Shown here: positions 9,269-16,999 of the stretch, piece by piece
How the letters are laid out: every line of letters begins with the position of its first letter
Position numbering within the stretch: the stretch's first letter is position 1
The notes under the pieces: model-generated
The model's input: only the letters and a program-made list of their open reading frames with translations
Databases searched by the model: none
What the model was told of the DNA's origin: nothing
Program-made: the position numbers and the translations under genes
Source of the DNA: Flavobacteriales bacterium
GTDB lineage: Bacteria; Bacteroidota; Bacteroidia; Flavobacteriales_E; Vicingaceae
DNA length: 64,000 bases
Direction: 5' to 3'
Assembly: GCA_002401955.1 (NCBI GenBank)
Contig: NVUQ01000012.1
Location: 1-64,000 of the forward strand

Positions 9269-9295
9269 CATAATATATTTTACTTAATAAGTAAT

Positions 9296-11356
9296 ATGGC
9301 AAATAATTTTATAGACAATATTAGAAACAAACACGAACTTATTTTTAAAGTGCTATTGTTTTTGGTTGCCATATTTTTGGTGATTTTACTTTTGCCAAAA
9401 GAAGCGAAATTTAAGTACGAGTTTCAAAAAAATAAACCTTGGGTTCATCAAGATTTATTAGCTCCTTTTGATTTTGCTATTAATAAAACTGATAAAGAGT
9501 TAGCTGAAGAGAAACTCAAAATTAAAAATAATCATCTTTTTTGTTTTAATAATAATACTGAAGTTAAAGAAATTGCGATTTCAAATTATAAAAAATGGGT
9601 ATTAGCAAATTGGAATAACACATTAAATATTGGAGAGGTTGATGTTTATATTTCACAAGGAGCTAAATATTTAGAAGCCATTTATAATCAGGGAGTTATT
9701 GAGGTTATAGATGAATTAGATGGAAAAGAAAAGGATTACCCAATTTTATTGTTAGGTACAAATAACATTGCCGAAGAAGTAGAATTAGCTGATTTTTACA
9801 CGATAAAATCTGCTTATGATTTTGTGGTTGAAGATTTAAAAAAACAAAATTCCATAGATGTAGAATTTTTATTGTCGGGAATTGAAAATACTATTATACA
9901 GAACATAAGGTACAATGCCTCATTAACAGAAAAAGATTTGAATAATGAACTCAATCAAATTTCCTCAGTTAAAGGAGGGGTTTATGAAAAAGAAAAAATC
10001 ATTTCAAAAGGAGAATTGGTTAGCCCTGAGAAATTTGCAGTATTACAATCTTTAAAACTAGAGTATGAATCTAAATTAGGTAATTCTAACCAATCACTAT
10101 GGATAGTTATCGGGCAAATTATTTTAGTGCTATTACTTTTTTACTCCATCTTTATTTTTCTAAAAAACATAAGTAAAAACATATACAACAACAATTTAGA
10201 TGTAGGTTTTGTATCCATTATTGTTGTAAGTTTTGTCGCCATTACCACTTTAATTATAAAAATTGAAGGCATTAGTGTTTATGTGATTCCTTATTGTATC
10301 ATCCCATTATTAATTAGAACTTTTTTTGGGAACCGATTGGCATTGTTTATTTACACCATATCAATGTTCCTTATTAGCTTTATGGTTCCAAATTCATTTG
10401 AGTTTATTTTTCTAGAATTAATTACAGGAATAATAATGCTGTATACTGTATTAAATGTGAATAAACGGTCAGAACTGTTCTATACATCAGCTATGATATT
10501 TATTGTATTTTCTATCTCTTATTTAGGGTTTTCCTTACTCCAAGGAGGCGGAATTGATGGCATAGTATGGAAAACGTTTGGGTATTTTGGAATGTCGGCA
10601 GGTTTTACTTTATTAACCTATCCTTTGATTTATTTATTTGAAAGAGTGTTTGGTTACATGTCTGACGTAACCTTATTAGAACTTTCTGATACCAATAATG
10701 AATTATTAAGAGAACTTAACCTCAAAGCCCCAGGCACATTTCAACATTCTTTACAGGTATCTAATTTAGCCGAAGAAGGAATAAGAGAAATAGGAGGTAA
10801 CCCCTTATTAGTAAGAACTGGAGCTCTTTATCATGATATTGGTAAAATGTTGGCTCCAGCTTATTTTATAGAAAATCAATCGGGAGTAAACCCTCATGAT
10901 GAGTTAGGATATGAAGAAAGTGCGGGGATTATTATAGATCACGTAATTCATGGAATAGGATTGGCAAAAAAACACAAACTTCCTGAGCAAATTATAGACT
11001 TTATAAGAACACATCATGGCACCACAAAAACGCAGTACTTTTTAAGAATGTATAAGAATGAAAACCCTGATGAAGAAGTGCCTACTGAGTTATTTCAATA
11101 TCCAGGACCAATTCCTTATTCTAAAGAAACAGCAGTATTAATGATGGCAGATTCTGTAGAAGCTGCTTCTCGTAGCCTAAAGGTTTATGATAACGATTCT
11201 ATTACAAAATTGGTAGAAGGAATTATCAATTCACAGGTAGCCGAAAATCAATTTATCAATACTAACATTACCTTTAATGATGTTACGGTAATTAAAAAGA
11301 TGTTCATTAAGAAATTGATGAATATCTATCACGTTAGGATAGAGTATCCAAAGTAA
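9296..11356 (+). CDS. 7TM-HD (PgpH-type) phosphodiesterase, probable c-di-AMP hydrolase
   Basis: A 686-residue membrane enzyme. One N-terminal helix (about 17-37) precedes a periplasmic 7TMR-HDED region (about 40-265), then a block of about seven helices (270-460), then a cytoplasmic HD domain. The HD motif is clear: His484 in FQHSLQVSNLAE, His513-Asp514 in LYHDIGKM, HGIGLAKKH further on, and the downstream ADSVEAASRS helix. In characterised PgpH proteins this architecture hydrolyses cyclic di-AMP; activity here is inferred from family. The gene stands alone and is followed by a terminator-like hairpin. A diverged copy of its last 26 codons recurs at 12773-12853 (see that entry). Confidence 0.9.
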   Translation: MANNFIDNIRNKHELIFKVLLFLVAIFLVILLLPKEAKFKYEFQKNKPWVHQDLLAPFDFAINKTDKELAEEKLKIKNNHLFCFNNNTEVKEIAISNYKKWVLANWNNTLNIGEVDVYISQGAKYLEAIYNQGVIEVIDELDGKEKDYPILLLGTNNIAEEVELADFYTIKSAYDFVVEDLKKQNSIDVEFLLSGIENTIIQNIRYNASLTEKDLNNELNQISSVKGGVYEKEKIISKGELVSPEKFAVLQSLKLEYESKLGNSNQSLWIVIGQIILVLLLFYSIFIFLKNISKNIYNNNLDVGFVSIIVVSFVAITTLIIKIEGISVYVIPYCIIPLLIRTFFGNRLALFIYTISMFLISFMVPNSFEFIFLELITGIIMLYTVLNVNKRSELFYTSAMIFIVFSISYLGFSLLQGGGIDGIVWKTFGYFGMSAGFTLLTYPLIYLFERVFGYMSDVTLLELSDTNNELLRELNLKAPGTFQHSLQVSNLAEEGIREIGGNPLLVRTGALYHDIGKMLAPAYFIENQSGVNPHDELGYEESAGIIIDHVIHGIGLAKKHKLPEQIIDFIRTHHGTTKTQYFLRMYKNENPDEEVPTELFQYPGPIPYSKETAVLMMADSVEAASRSLKVYDNDSITKLVEGIINSQVAENQFINTNITFNDVTVIKKMFIKKLMNIYHVRIEYPK

Positions 11357-11384
11357 GGCTTTCGATTTTTTTAATTTATTCTAT

Positions 11385-11420
11385 CAAAACGCTCAATAAA
11401 TATTTTTAATTAGCGTTTTG
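11385..11420 (+). terminator. Terminator-like hairpin after the 7TM-HD gene
   Basis: CAAAACGCT (11385-11393) and AGCGTTTTG (11412-11420) form a perfect 9-bp stem around an AT-rich 18-base loop, 28 bases beyond the stop codon. The U-rich part lies within the stem rather than after it, so termination strength is uncertain. Confidence 0.5.
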
Positions 11421-11458
11421 CTCTCTTACTATTCAACAAAATATTACGTTGAAATAAT

Positions 11459-11947
11459 ATGAGGAAAACAATGAAGGGTTTTTTAATACTTGCTGCTATT
11501 ATATGCTTTTATCTGTATCATATAAATTCTAATATGGTCAAAGATGTAACCGATGAGAAAATTAGAAAAATTGAAATTGGAATGACAATTGAACAGGTAG
11601 TTTCGATTTTAAACAAACCTTATTATATAAATATCGGAAATTCAACTCATACTACTGTTGAATGTAATCATACTCGGAATCTTAACGAGATTGAAATAAA
11701 TGAAGAAACTAAAATTCGAGAATTAATTGTAAGAGAGTATTCTGATACTAATTATTGTTGTTCATCTAATAAACAAGGGATGTGTTTTCAAAAAAAGGAA
11801 GTAACGTTTACTTATAGTAAACATGTTCTTTATCCTTATCGTAGAATGTTATGGATTCATTTTGATGATTCTTTATTAGTTAGATATGTTTACTGTAAAC
11901 AATATAAAAGTATGTGGGAGTATAATGTTAGTTATTATTTGGAATGA
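11459..11947 (+). CDS. Small membrane-anchored protein with BamE/SmpA-like motif
   Basis: A 162-residue protein of unknown function. An N-terminal hydrophobic helix (residues 7-21) without a lipobox suggests a membrane anchor with the rest in the periplasm. Residues 38-55 (IEIGMTIEQVVSILNKPY) match the start of the BamE/SmpA fold, where GM-T-x-x-x-V-x-x-x-L-x-x-P is the signature. Several cysteines follow, including an adjacent pair in NYCCSS and one in GMCFQ. In outer-membrane assembly BamE is a lipoprotein; this one lacks the lipid Cys, so equivalence is not claimed. It lies between the 7TM-HD gene and a broken copy of the Lys-rich gene, in the first arm of the duplicated region, on the same strand as the 7TM-HD gene but after a terminator-like hairpin. 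Confidence 0.6.
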   Translation: MRKTMKGFLILAAIICFYLYHINSNMVKDVTDEKIRKIEIGMTIEQVVSILNKPYYINIGNSTHTTVECNHTRNLNEIEINEETKIRELIVREYSDTNYCCSSNKQGMCFQKKEVTFTYSKHVLYPYRRMLWIHFDDSLLVRYVYCKQYKSMWEYNVSYYLE

Positions 11948-11951
11948 GAAC

Positions 11952-12093
11952 TTAATTATCTTGTTTTTTCGCCTTACTAATAACCTCTTTTAGTCGTTTT
12001 TTATTGGCTTCTTTTTCGGTTTTCTTTTTATTGGATTTTTGAGCGAGTAACTTGTTATGTTTAGCTTTATTCTTTGCGTTTTTATTTTGCCAG
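11952..12093 (-). pseudogene. Broken copy of the small Lys-rich gene found intact at 13169-13318
   Basis: Read on the minus strand, KNAKNKAKHNKLLAQK is followed by NKKKTEKEANKKRLKEV, ending at TAA 11952-11954. It closely parallels the intact 49-residue gene at 13169-13318. The 5' end is damaged: the position aligned to ATG is CTG (12091-12093), and about 11 bases are missing just after GCAAAA, which shifts the frame. It cannot start in frame and is therefore called a pseudogene. It abuts the palindrome at 12099-12117. Confidence 0.75.
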
Positions 12094-12098
12094 CCCCT

Positions 12099-12117
12099 CC
12101 CCAGACTTGATCTGGGG
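12099..12117. repeat. Short palindromic dispersed repeat
   Basis: CCCCAGA (12099-12105), a five-base loop CTTGA, and TCTGGGG (12111-12117) form a perfect 7-bp hairpin, extended on the right by TCCAG. It is far more GC-rich than its surroundings and sits where homology between the two copies of the Lys-rich gene ends. Confidence 0.6.
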
Positions 12118-12680
12118 TCCAGATGCAAGAGATTACTTAGTGAAACACTATAAATATTTCAAGCTAAAACAATCTTTCTATTTTGAATTATTTTTTCATG
12201 TTCGTTTTTGGCTTGACCCAAAAAGAACTACGGCAAATGTCTGGTAGACATTTGAGCGAGCTGGTGTGAAGGCACAAGGTCGATGCACAGCTTTTCACAA
12301 AACCCAAGTGCGGTTAGGCGATTACTGAGGCAAGCTCAGCACTTCCCAATCTTACTAAGGTTTCGTTTCAATCCGCACACCGAATCCTTGAATGCCGTCT
12401 CTATCCAAAACCCTTTATAGTATGGAGAATAATTGTTTTTACCAATTAAAAAAAAATCAAAAAGGTTCTTTTTCTTGAATAAAAAGAACCAAAAATCAAG
12501 ACCGAATGCCAAATGCTCCGAAATTTCTTTCGCACGAGGCATTCCCAACTTGGCCAATTGTTTTTCATTTCGCTCCATTCAGTCCTTCGCCCTCACTCCT
12601 TAGATTTTGAGAGAACCAACTTTTTTAATCTTTGGTTCTCGATACAGAATTCTTGCAGAATTTCATTCGAACTAACAATG
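12118..12680. other. Non-coding repeat-rich stretch with two perfect hairpins
   Basis: No credible gene is present; open frames here on both strands lack any protein-like pattern. Two clean hairpins are visible. GGTTCTTTTT (12464-12473) pairs with AAAAAGAACC (12481-12490) around a 7-base loop. GAGAACCAA (12611-12619) pairs with TTGGTTCTC (12632-12640). Base composition rises to near 50 percent GC in parts (about 12240-12420), unlike the neighbouring genes. It looks like accumulated short repeats and gene debris. Confidence 0.55.
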
Positions 12681-12739
12681 ATTAAAATAGATTTTGTACG
12701 ATGTTTTATTGCATCGCTAAAGAGTTGATAAAACATCGT
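12681..12739. repeat. 59-bp direct repeat, copy 1 (contains a 12-bp inverted repeat)
   Basis: This copy starts ATTAAAATAGATTTT, contains GCATCGCTAAAG in the middle and ends GTTGATAAAACATCGT. It aligns without gaps to 13433-13491. Within it ACGATGTTTTAT (12698-12709) and ATAAAACATCGT (12728-12739) are perfect inverted repeats, so the transcript could fold into a 12-bp hairpin with an 18-base loop. It directly abuts the fragment of the 7TM-HD gene. Confidence 0.7.
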
Positions 12740-12761
12740 TAAGGATGAAATTCAGTTTTCA

Positions 12762-12853
12762 GAAAATCAATTAACGATGTTACGGTTATAAAAAGGATGT
12801 TTATTAAAAAGCTAATGAACATTTATCATGTTATAATTGAGTTTCCGAAGTAG
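12762..12853 (+). pseudogene. Detached 3' end of a 7TM-HD phosphodiesterase gene
   Basis: From 12773 the plus strand reads NDVTVIKRMFIKKLMNIYHV then IIEFPK and TAG (12851-12853). It differs from the intact gene's last 26 residues only at conservative positions (K to R, R to I, Y to F). At DNA level many third positions differ, so the fragment comes from a copy that diverged under protein-level selection. Upstream homology resumes at GAAAATCAAT (12762) after a gap of about 22 bases relative to the intact gene. There is no start and no upstream domain, so it is a remnant. Its last 23 bases are antisense to the end of the lipoprotein gene at 12831. Confidence 0.85.
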
Positions 12854-13046
12854 AATAATGAAGCTTTTGAATTTGATAAGATACTCCATTAGTGACAATT
12901 GCTGGAGATTGCTTAAGATTTTCAGGAATAACAACTACTTCTACTACTTTATCTGTTGAATTAAAATAAGGAGCTGGACTCGTTTTAAGTTCTTCCTTGG
13001 TACAAGAGGTTAAATAAATAAATAATATGAGTAAAAGTTTTTTCAT
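12831..13046 (-). CDS. Small predicted lipoprotein of unknown function
   Basis: A 71-residue product starting at ATG 13044-13046. A short basic start and hydrophobic stretch (MKKLLLILFIYLTSC) with lipobox LTSC and lipid-acceptor Cys15 make it a likely lipoprotein. A longer reading of the same frame would add an unlikely non-hydrophobic extension ahead of this signal, so the internal ATG was chosen. The mature part is short, with a Val-rich segment (KVVEVVVIPENL). Its last seven codons (STSETQL) are the antisense of the 7TM-HD fragment, so its present C-terminus was probably created by the rearrangement. No family is recognised. Confidence 0.55.
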   Translation of the reverse strand: MKKLLLILFIYLTSCTKEELKTSPAPYFNSTDKVVEVVVIPENLKQSPAIVTNGVSYQIQKLHYSTSETQL

Positions 13047-13168
13047 GATTAAGACTAAATTATGGGTTTTTTTTAAAGAAAGGCCCTTATATAACATGGG
13101 AGTTAATAAACGGTATGTTTTTAATGATCTTCGGTTATTATTCACCGAATAATAAAGGGAGAGATTTA

Positions 13169-13318
13169 TTATTCCGTGTTCTTCGCCTTACTAAAAACCT
13201 CTTTTAGTCGTTTTTTATTGGCTTCTTTTTCTGTTTTCTTCTTATTGGCTTTTTGAGCTAGCAATTTACTGTGTTTAGCTTTATTCTTTGTATTTTTATT
13301 TTTACCAACTTTTGCCAT
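13169..13318 (-). CDS. Small 49-residue Lys-rich basic protein
   Basis: ATG at 13316-13318, stop at 13169-13171. The product begins MAKVGKNKNTKNKAKHSKLL and continues with a helix-compatible Lys/Glu/Ala-rich segment ending KEVFSKAKNTE. Nearly half the residues are Lys, Arg or Asn and there is no hydrophobic core, which suggests a nucleic-acid-binding or ribosome-associated small protein (inference). Support for coding: a second copy at 11952-12093 keeps the same protein pattern despite base changes, several of them synonymous. No known family is recognised. It is transcribed opposite to hrpB, which starts 222 bases away. Confidence 0.6.
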   Translation of the reverse strand: MAKVGKNKNTKNKAKHSKLLAQKANKKKTEKEANKKRLKEVFSKAKNTE

Positions 13319-13432
13319 GGAGTTGTAAAGTTAAACTTCTTTGTTATTCAGAGCAATATTTTATCTATGCGTTAGCTAACGGATGAAAACAAAATGAAGC
13401 GTGGAATCTTTTAAATAATAAATTAGTTGTTA

Positions 13433-13491
13433 ATTAAAATAGATTTTTCACTTTGTTATAATGCATCGCTAAAGCGTTGATAAAACATCGT
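13433..13491. repeat. 59-bp direct repeat, copy 2 (upstream of hrpB)
   Basis: Aligns without gaps to 12681-12739, sharing ATTAAAATAGATTTT, GCATCGCTAAAG and GTTGATAAAACATCGT. The left arm of the hairpin has diverged (CTTTGTTATA), so only part of the stem remains. It ends 48 bases before the hrpB start and could overlap its promoter or leader. A perfect 10-bp palindrome GTTAGCTAAC lies nearby at 13371-13380. Confidence 0.65.
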
Positions 13492-13539
13492 GCAGAATGA
13501 CATTTATTGATACTTTTGCAGCACATTAAAAGCATTTAA

Positions 13540-16026
13540 TTGAATTTCGATTACAACAAAATAGACTTACCAGTTAAAGATGTTATTCCTAAAATTAAGG
13601 AAGAGTTAAACAATGCTTCAACTTTAATTTTAAAAGCACCACCAGGAGCAGGTAAGAGCACCTTGGTTCCTTTAGCTTTAATGAAAGAGGTTTGGTTAAC
13701 AGGTAAGAAGATTTTAATGTTAGAACCAAGAAGATTAGCAGCTAAAACGATAGCTAATCGTATGGCAGATTTGTTAGGTGAGAAAGTAGGTGAGTCTGTT
13801 GGTTATCGTATTCGTTTTGAAAGTAGAATTTCAGAGAAAACTAAAATAGAAGTCTTAACAGAAGGTATCTTAACCCGAATGATTCATGAAGATAATGGGT
13901 TAGAAGGGGTAGGACTTGTTATTTTTGATGAGTTTCATGAGAGAAGCATCCATGCAGATGTAGCAATGGCTTTATGTAGAGAATCTCAAGAAGTATTGCG
14001 ACCAGATCTTAGAATTTTGGTAATGTCGGCAACTTTGGAACTACCAGAACTCTCTAAAATGTTAAAATCTCCAATAATAGAAAGTTTAGGCAGACAATAT
14101 CCTGTAGATATTAATTATGCTGGGGATAGTGATATGAGGTTGTTGCCAGAATTGGCAAGTAGAGTAATAAAAACAGCAATAGATAAACATGAGGGAGATG
14201 TGTTAGTTTTTTTACCAGGGCAAGGAGAGATTAAGAAGTGTGAAGAAATCTTAAAACGTTCTTTAAAGGGAGTAATGATTCATCCTTTATACGGTCAATT
14301 ACCACCAAATAAACAGTTTTCGGCAATCATGCCCAATAAAGAAGGTAAACGGAAAGTGGTGTTGGCAACCAATATTGCAGAAACAAGTTTAACCATAGAA
14401 GGTGTTAAAATTGTTGTTGATTCTGGTTTTGAGCGAACATCTCGATTTAACCCTAATACAGGCTTATCACGTTTAGAAACGGTACAAATCTCTAAAGACT
14501 CAGCCGATCAAAGAGCAGGTAGATCAGGTAGATTAAGCCCTGGTGTTTGCTATCGTATGTGGACTATTGCAACACAATCGCGATTAGATGAACATGGTAA
14601 ACCAGAAATTGAACAAGCAGATTTAAGTTCTTTAGTTTTAGATATGGCTCAATGGGGTATTGCAGATGCTGAAGATTTATCGTGGGTAACTTCTCCTCCG
14701 AAAGGAAATGTAGCTAAAGCTTCTAAATTATTACATGAATTAGACGCTTTGGAGGATGATAAAATTACTAATCATGGTAAAGAAATCCACCGTTTACCAA
14801 CTCATCCGAGAATAGGACATATGCTAATTAAAGCCAAGGAGGCTGATCAATTAGCATTGGCAACAGATATTGCTCCTTTGTTGGAAGAACGAGATCCCTT
14901 GCCACCAGAGACGGGAATAGACATTAACTTACGAATAGAAGCCTTACGAAGATATCGTAAAGAAAAGGCAGGAACTAATCGTTTAGCTAGAATTGAAAAA
15001 ATTGCTTCACAATACCGTAACATGTTTAAGCTAGAAGTTGATAATACTGTTTTTGATGATTTTGAAACAGGAATTTTGCTGGCTTATTGTTACCCCGAAC
15101 GTATTGCCTGTGCCAGACCAGGAAACAATGCACAATTCCAAATGTCTAATGGTCAATTGGCTGCGGCCGGACATAGAGATGATTTAGCAAGTGAGCCTTG
15201 GTTGGCTGTTGCTCATGTAAATGATAGGCAAGGAATGGGGAAGATATTTATGGCTTCACCTCTTAACCCAAGAGATTTAATGCCAATGTTGAAGACCAAG
15301 GAAGTAATTACTTGGAACACGAAAAAAGGAGGTTTAATTACGTCTGAAAATATGGTAATTGGAAATATTGTTTTGCAAAGTAAGCCATTATTAGATCCAG
15401 ATGAAGAGTTGGTTGCTAAGGCTGTGCTTAATGCAGTTAAGAAGGAGGGAAGCTCTTTATTAAATTGGGATGATGATGTGGAGCAATGGCAAAACAGGGT
15501 GCTTTCTATGAGGGTTTGGTATCCTGAAGATGGATTTCCTGATGTGAGGACTAAAGCCTTATTACTAAATGCTAAAGAATGGTTAGGTCCTTATTTAAAT
15601 GATGTAGAAAGTTCTAATGATTTTAAGAAAATTAATTTAAAAGAAGTGTTGCAATACAGTTTAGAGCCATCACTTCAAGGAAAGTTAAATTCTCATGCCC
15701 CTAAAACAATAGAAGTAAAAAGTGGTTCTAAAATCAAATTACAATATACCTCTAGCGGTTCAGAGCCTATATTAGCCGTTCGTTTGCAAGAATGTTTTGG
15801 AATGGCAGAAACGCCAAAAGTCAATCAAGGACAAATGAGTGTGTTAATGCATTTATTATCACCAGGGTTTAAAATTGTGCAGATTACTAGCGATTTAAAA
15901 AGCTTTTGGGATAACGCTTACTTTGATGTACGTAAGGATTTACGCATGCAGTACAAAAGACATCTATGGCCAGAAAAACCCTGGGAAGAAGAAGCAATTA
16001 AAGGTTCTAGAAAAAGGAGAAAATAA
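13540..16026 (+). CDS. hrpB: ATP-dependent helicase HrpB
   Basis: An 828-residue DEAH-box helicase. Walker A is APPGAGKST (about 33-41), motif II is DEFHERS (about 130-136), motif III SATLE lies near 163, and motif VI QRAGRSGR near 323. The C-terminal half carries the HrpB-specific region ending in HLWPEKPWEEEA and a basic RKRRK tail. The family acts on RNA or nucleic acid substrates in the cytoplasm; its physiological role is poorly defined. The start is TTG at 13540: an in-frame TAA lies immediately before it (13537-13539) and the next in-frame ATG is at residue 49, beyond the Walker A motif. The gene is monocistronic and convergent with the response regulator. Confidence 0.93.
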   Translation: MNFDYNKIDLPVKDVIPKIKEELNNASTLILKAPPGAGKSTLVPLALMKEVWLTGKKILMLEPRRLAAKTIANRMADLLGEKVGESVGYRIRFESRISEKTKIEVLTEGILTRMIHEDNGLEGVGLVIFDEFHERSIHADVAMALCRESQEVLRPDLRILVMSATLELPELSKMLKSPIIESLGRQYPVDINYAGDSDMRLLPELASRVIKTAIDKHEGDVLVFLPGQGEIKKCEEILKRSLKGVMIHPLYGQLPPNKQFSAIMPNKEGKRKVVLATNIAETSLTIEGVKIVVDSGFERTSRFNPNTGLSRLETVQISKDSADQRAGRSGRLSPGVCYRMWTIATQSRLDEHGKPEIEQADLSSLVLDMAQWGIADAEDLSWVTSPPKGNVAKASKLLHELDALEDDKITNHGKEIHRLPTHPRIGHMLIKAKEADQLALATDIAPLLEERDPLPPETGIDINLRIEALRRYRKEKAGTNRLARIEKIASQYRNMFKLEVDNTVFDDFETGILLAYCYPERIACARPGNNAQFQMSNGQLAAAGHRDDLASEPWLAVAHVNDRQGMGKIFMASPLNPRDLMPMLKTKEVITWNTKKGGLITSENMVIGNIVLQSKPLLDPDEELVAKAVLNAVKKEGSSLLNWDDDVEQWQNRVLSMRVWYPEDGFPDVRTKALLLNAKEWLGPYLNDVESSNDFKKINLKEVLQYSLEPSLQGKLNSHAPKTIEVKSGSKIKLQYTSSGSEPILAVRLQECFGMAETPKVNQGQMSVLMHLLSPGFKIVQITSDLKSFWDNAYFDVRKDLRMQYKRHLWPEKPWEEEAIKGSRKRRK

Positions 16027-16080
16027 TTGATGGTTTTTGGTTTTTAGTGTATGGTTTTTAGTTCCGATTTTTTATTTTAC

Positions 16081-16184
16081 ACTAACCACTAACCACTAAC
16101 CACTAACCACTAACCACTAACCACTAACCACTAACCACTAACCACTAACCACTAACCACTAACCACTAACCACTAACCACTAAC
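16081..16184. repeat. Tandem heptamer array, about 15 copies of ACTAACC
   Basis: About fifteen perfect back-to-back copies of ACTAACC fill the gap between the convergent hrpB and response-regulator genes. Just upstream (16027-16070) are degenerate runs of TTTTTAGT and GGTTTTTAGTG, roughly the complement of the unit, so the region can fold back on itself. Copy number is probably variable by slippage. Confidence 0.9.
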
Positions 16185-16190
16185 AACAAT

Positions 16191-16934
16191 TTACTGAAGT
16201 AAAAATGTTTCAAAATCAGGTTTGCGATACTTAGAAAGTTTAGCAAATATTTTATTGTTGAGTTCAATTTCTAGTTTAGTTTTAGAAAAAGTAATCATAT
16301 GGTTAAGGTTAATAATCCACGATTTATGAGTTCTAAAAAACGAATTATTTTGGTCAAATAAGGTTTCGTAGTAACGTAGGTTTTTACTAACTAAAAATTG
16401 ACCTTTAGTACTGTGAATACAACTATAAGCTTCTTTAGCTTCAATTGTTATAATGTCTTTTATGGATAAAATTTCTTGATGCCCCTGATGACGAACCATA
16501 ATTTTAGAAACACTTTCTGATTTTAAATTTTCAGTTAATGTTTTATAGTTGAGATGGGAAATTCTATGTTCTGTTTTATCAACTAGTTTTTTTACAGCAT
16601 TTTTTAATCGATCTATTTCAACCGGTTTTAATAGATAATCAACTGCCGAAACTTCAAATGCTTTAATAGCATATTGATCATAAGCGGTAACAAAAATAAT
16701 TTCAAAATTAATTTCATCAAAAAATGAAACAATTTCGTATCCCGCATAATTAGGCATTTCAATGTCTAGAAATACAACCTCAGGTTGGTGTTTTTTAATT
16801 GCCTCTACAGCTTCTAAAACATTGTTGCAGGTAGTTATTATTTCTATCTGAGGACAAAATTTAGCAATTAAATTTGAAAGCACATTTCTAGCACTTTCTT
16901 CATCATCAACAATTATTGCTTTTAATTTTTCCAC
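16191..16934 (-). CDS. LytTR-type response regulator
   Basis: The 247-residue protein has a receiver domain (residues 4-120) with acidic pocket DDEE at 10-13, phospho-acceptor Asp57 in VVFLDIEMP, and the conserved TAYDQYAIKAFE and DYLLKPV segments. It is followed by a LytTR DNA-binding domain (about 143-245) with the RTHKSWIINLNH motif. It is the expected output partner of the histidine kinase just upstream (17000-18871), with 65 bases between them, so the pair forms a two-component operon. Targets are unknown. Confidence 0.93.
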   Translation of the reverse strand: MEKLKAIIVDDEESARNVLSNLIAKFCPQIEIITTCNNVLEAVEAIKKHQPEVVFLDIEMPNYAGYEIVSFFDEINFEIIFVTAYDQYAIKAFEVSAVDYLLKPVEIDRLKNAVKKLVDKTEHRISHLNYKTLTENLKSESVSKIMVRHQGHQEILSIKDIITIEAKEAYSCIHSTKGQFLVSKNLRYYETLFDQNNSFFRTHKSWIINLNHMITFSKTKLEIELNNKIFAKLSKYRKPDFETFLLQ

Positions 16935-16999
16935 TAATGTAAAAATATGGACAAAAAATGTATTAAGCAGCTATTTTGTTGAGGAATAAGAAAAGGTTA

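Noticed and set aside
12336-12728. Open frames on both strands of about 70-80 codons
   Set aside because: They overlap each other, cross the palindromes, have no protein-like pattern or signal, and lie in repeat-rich DNA; treated as non-coding.
11357-13539. Insertion sequence or phage remnant in the disordered region
   Set aside because: No transposase, integrase or terminal inverted repeats bounding the segment were found; duplicated backbone sequence explains it better.
16081-16184. Possible CRISPR array
   Set aside because: The repeats are 7 bases long with no spacers and no cas genes nearby; it is a simple tandem repeat.
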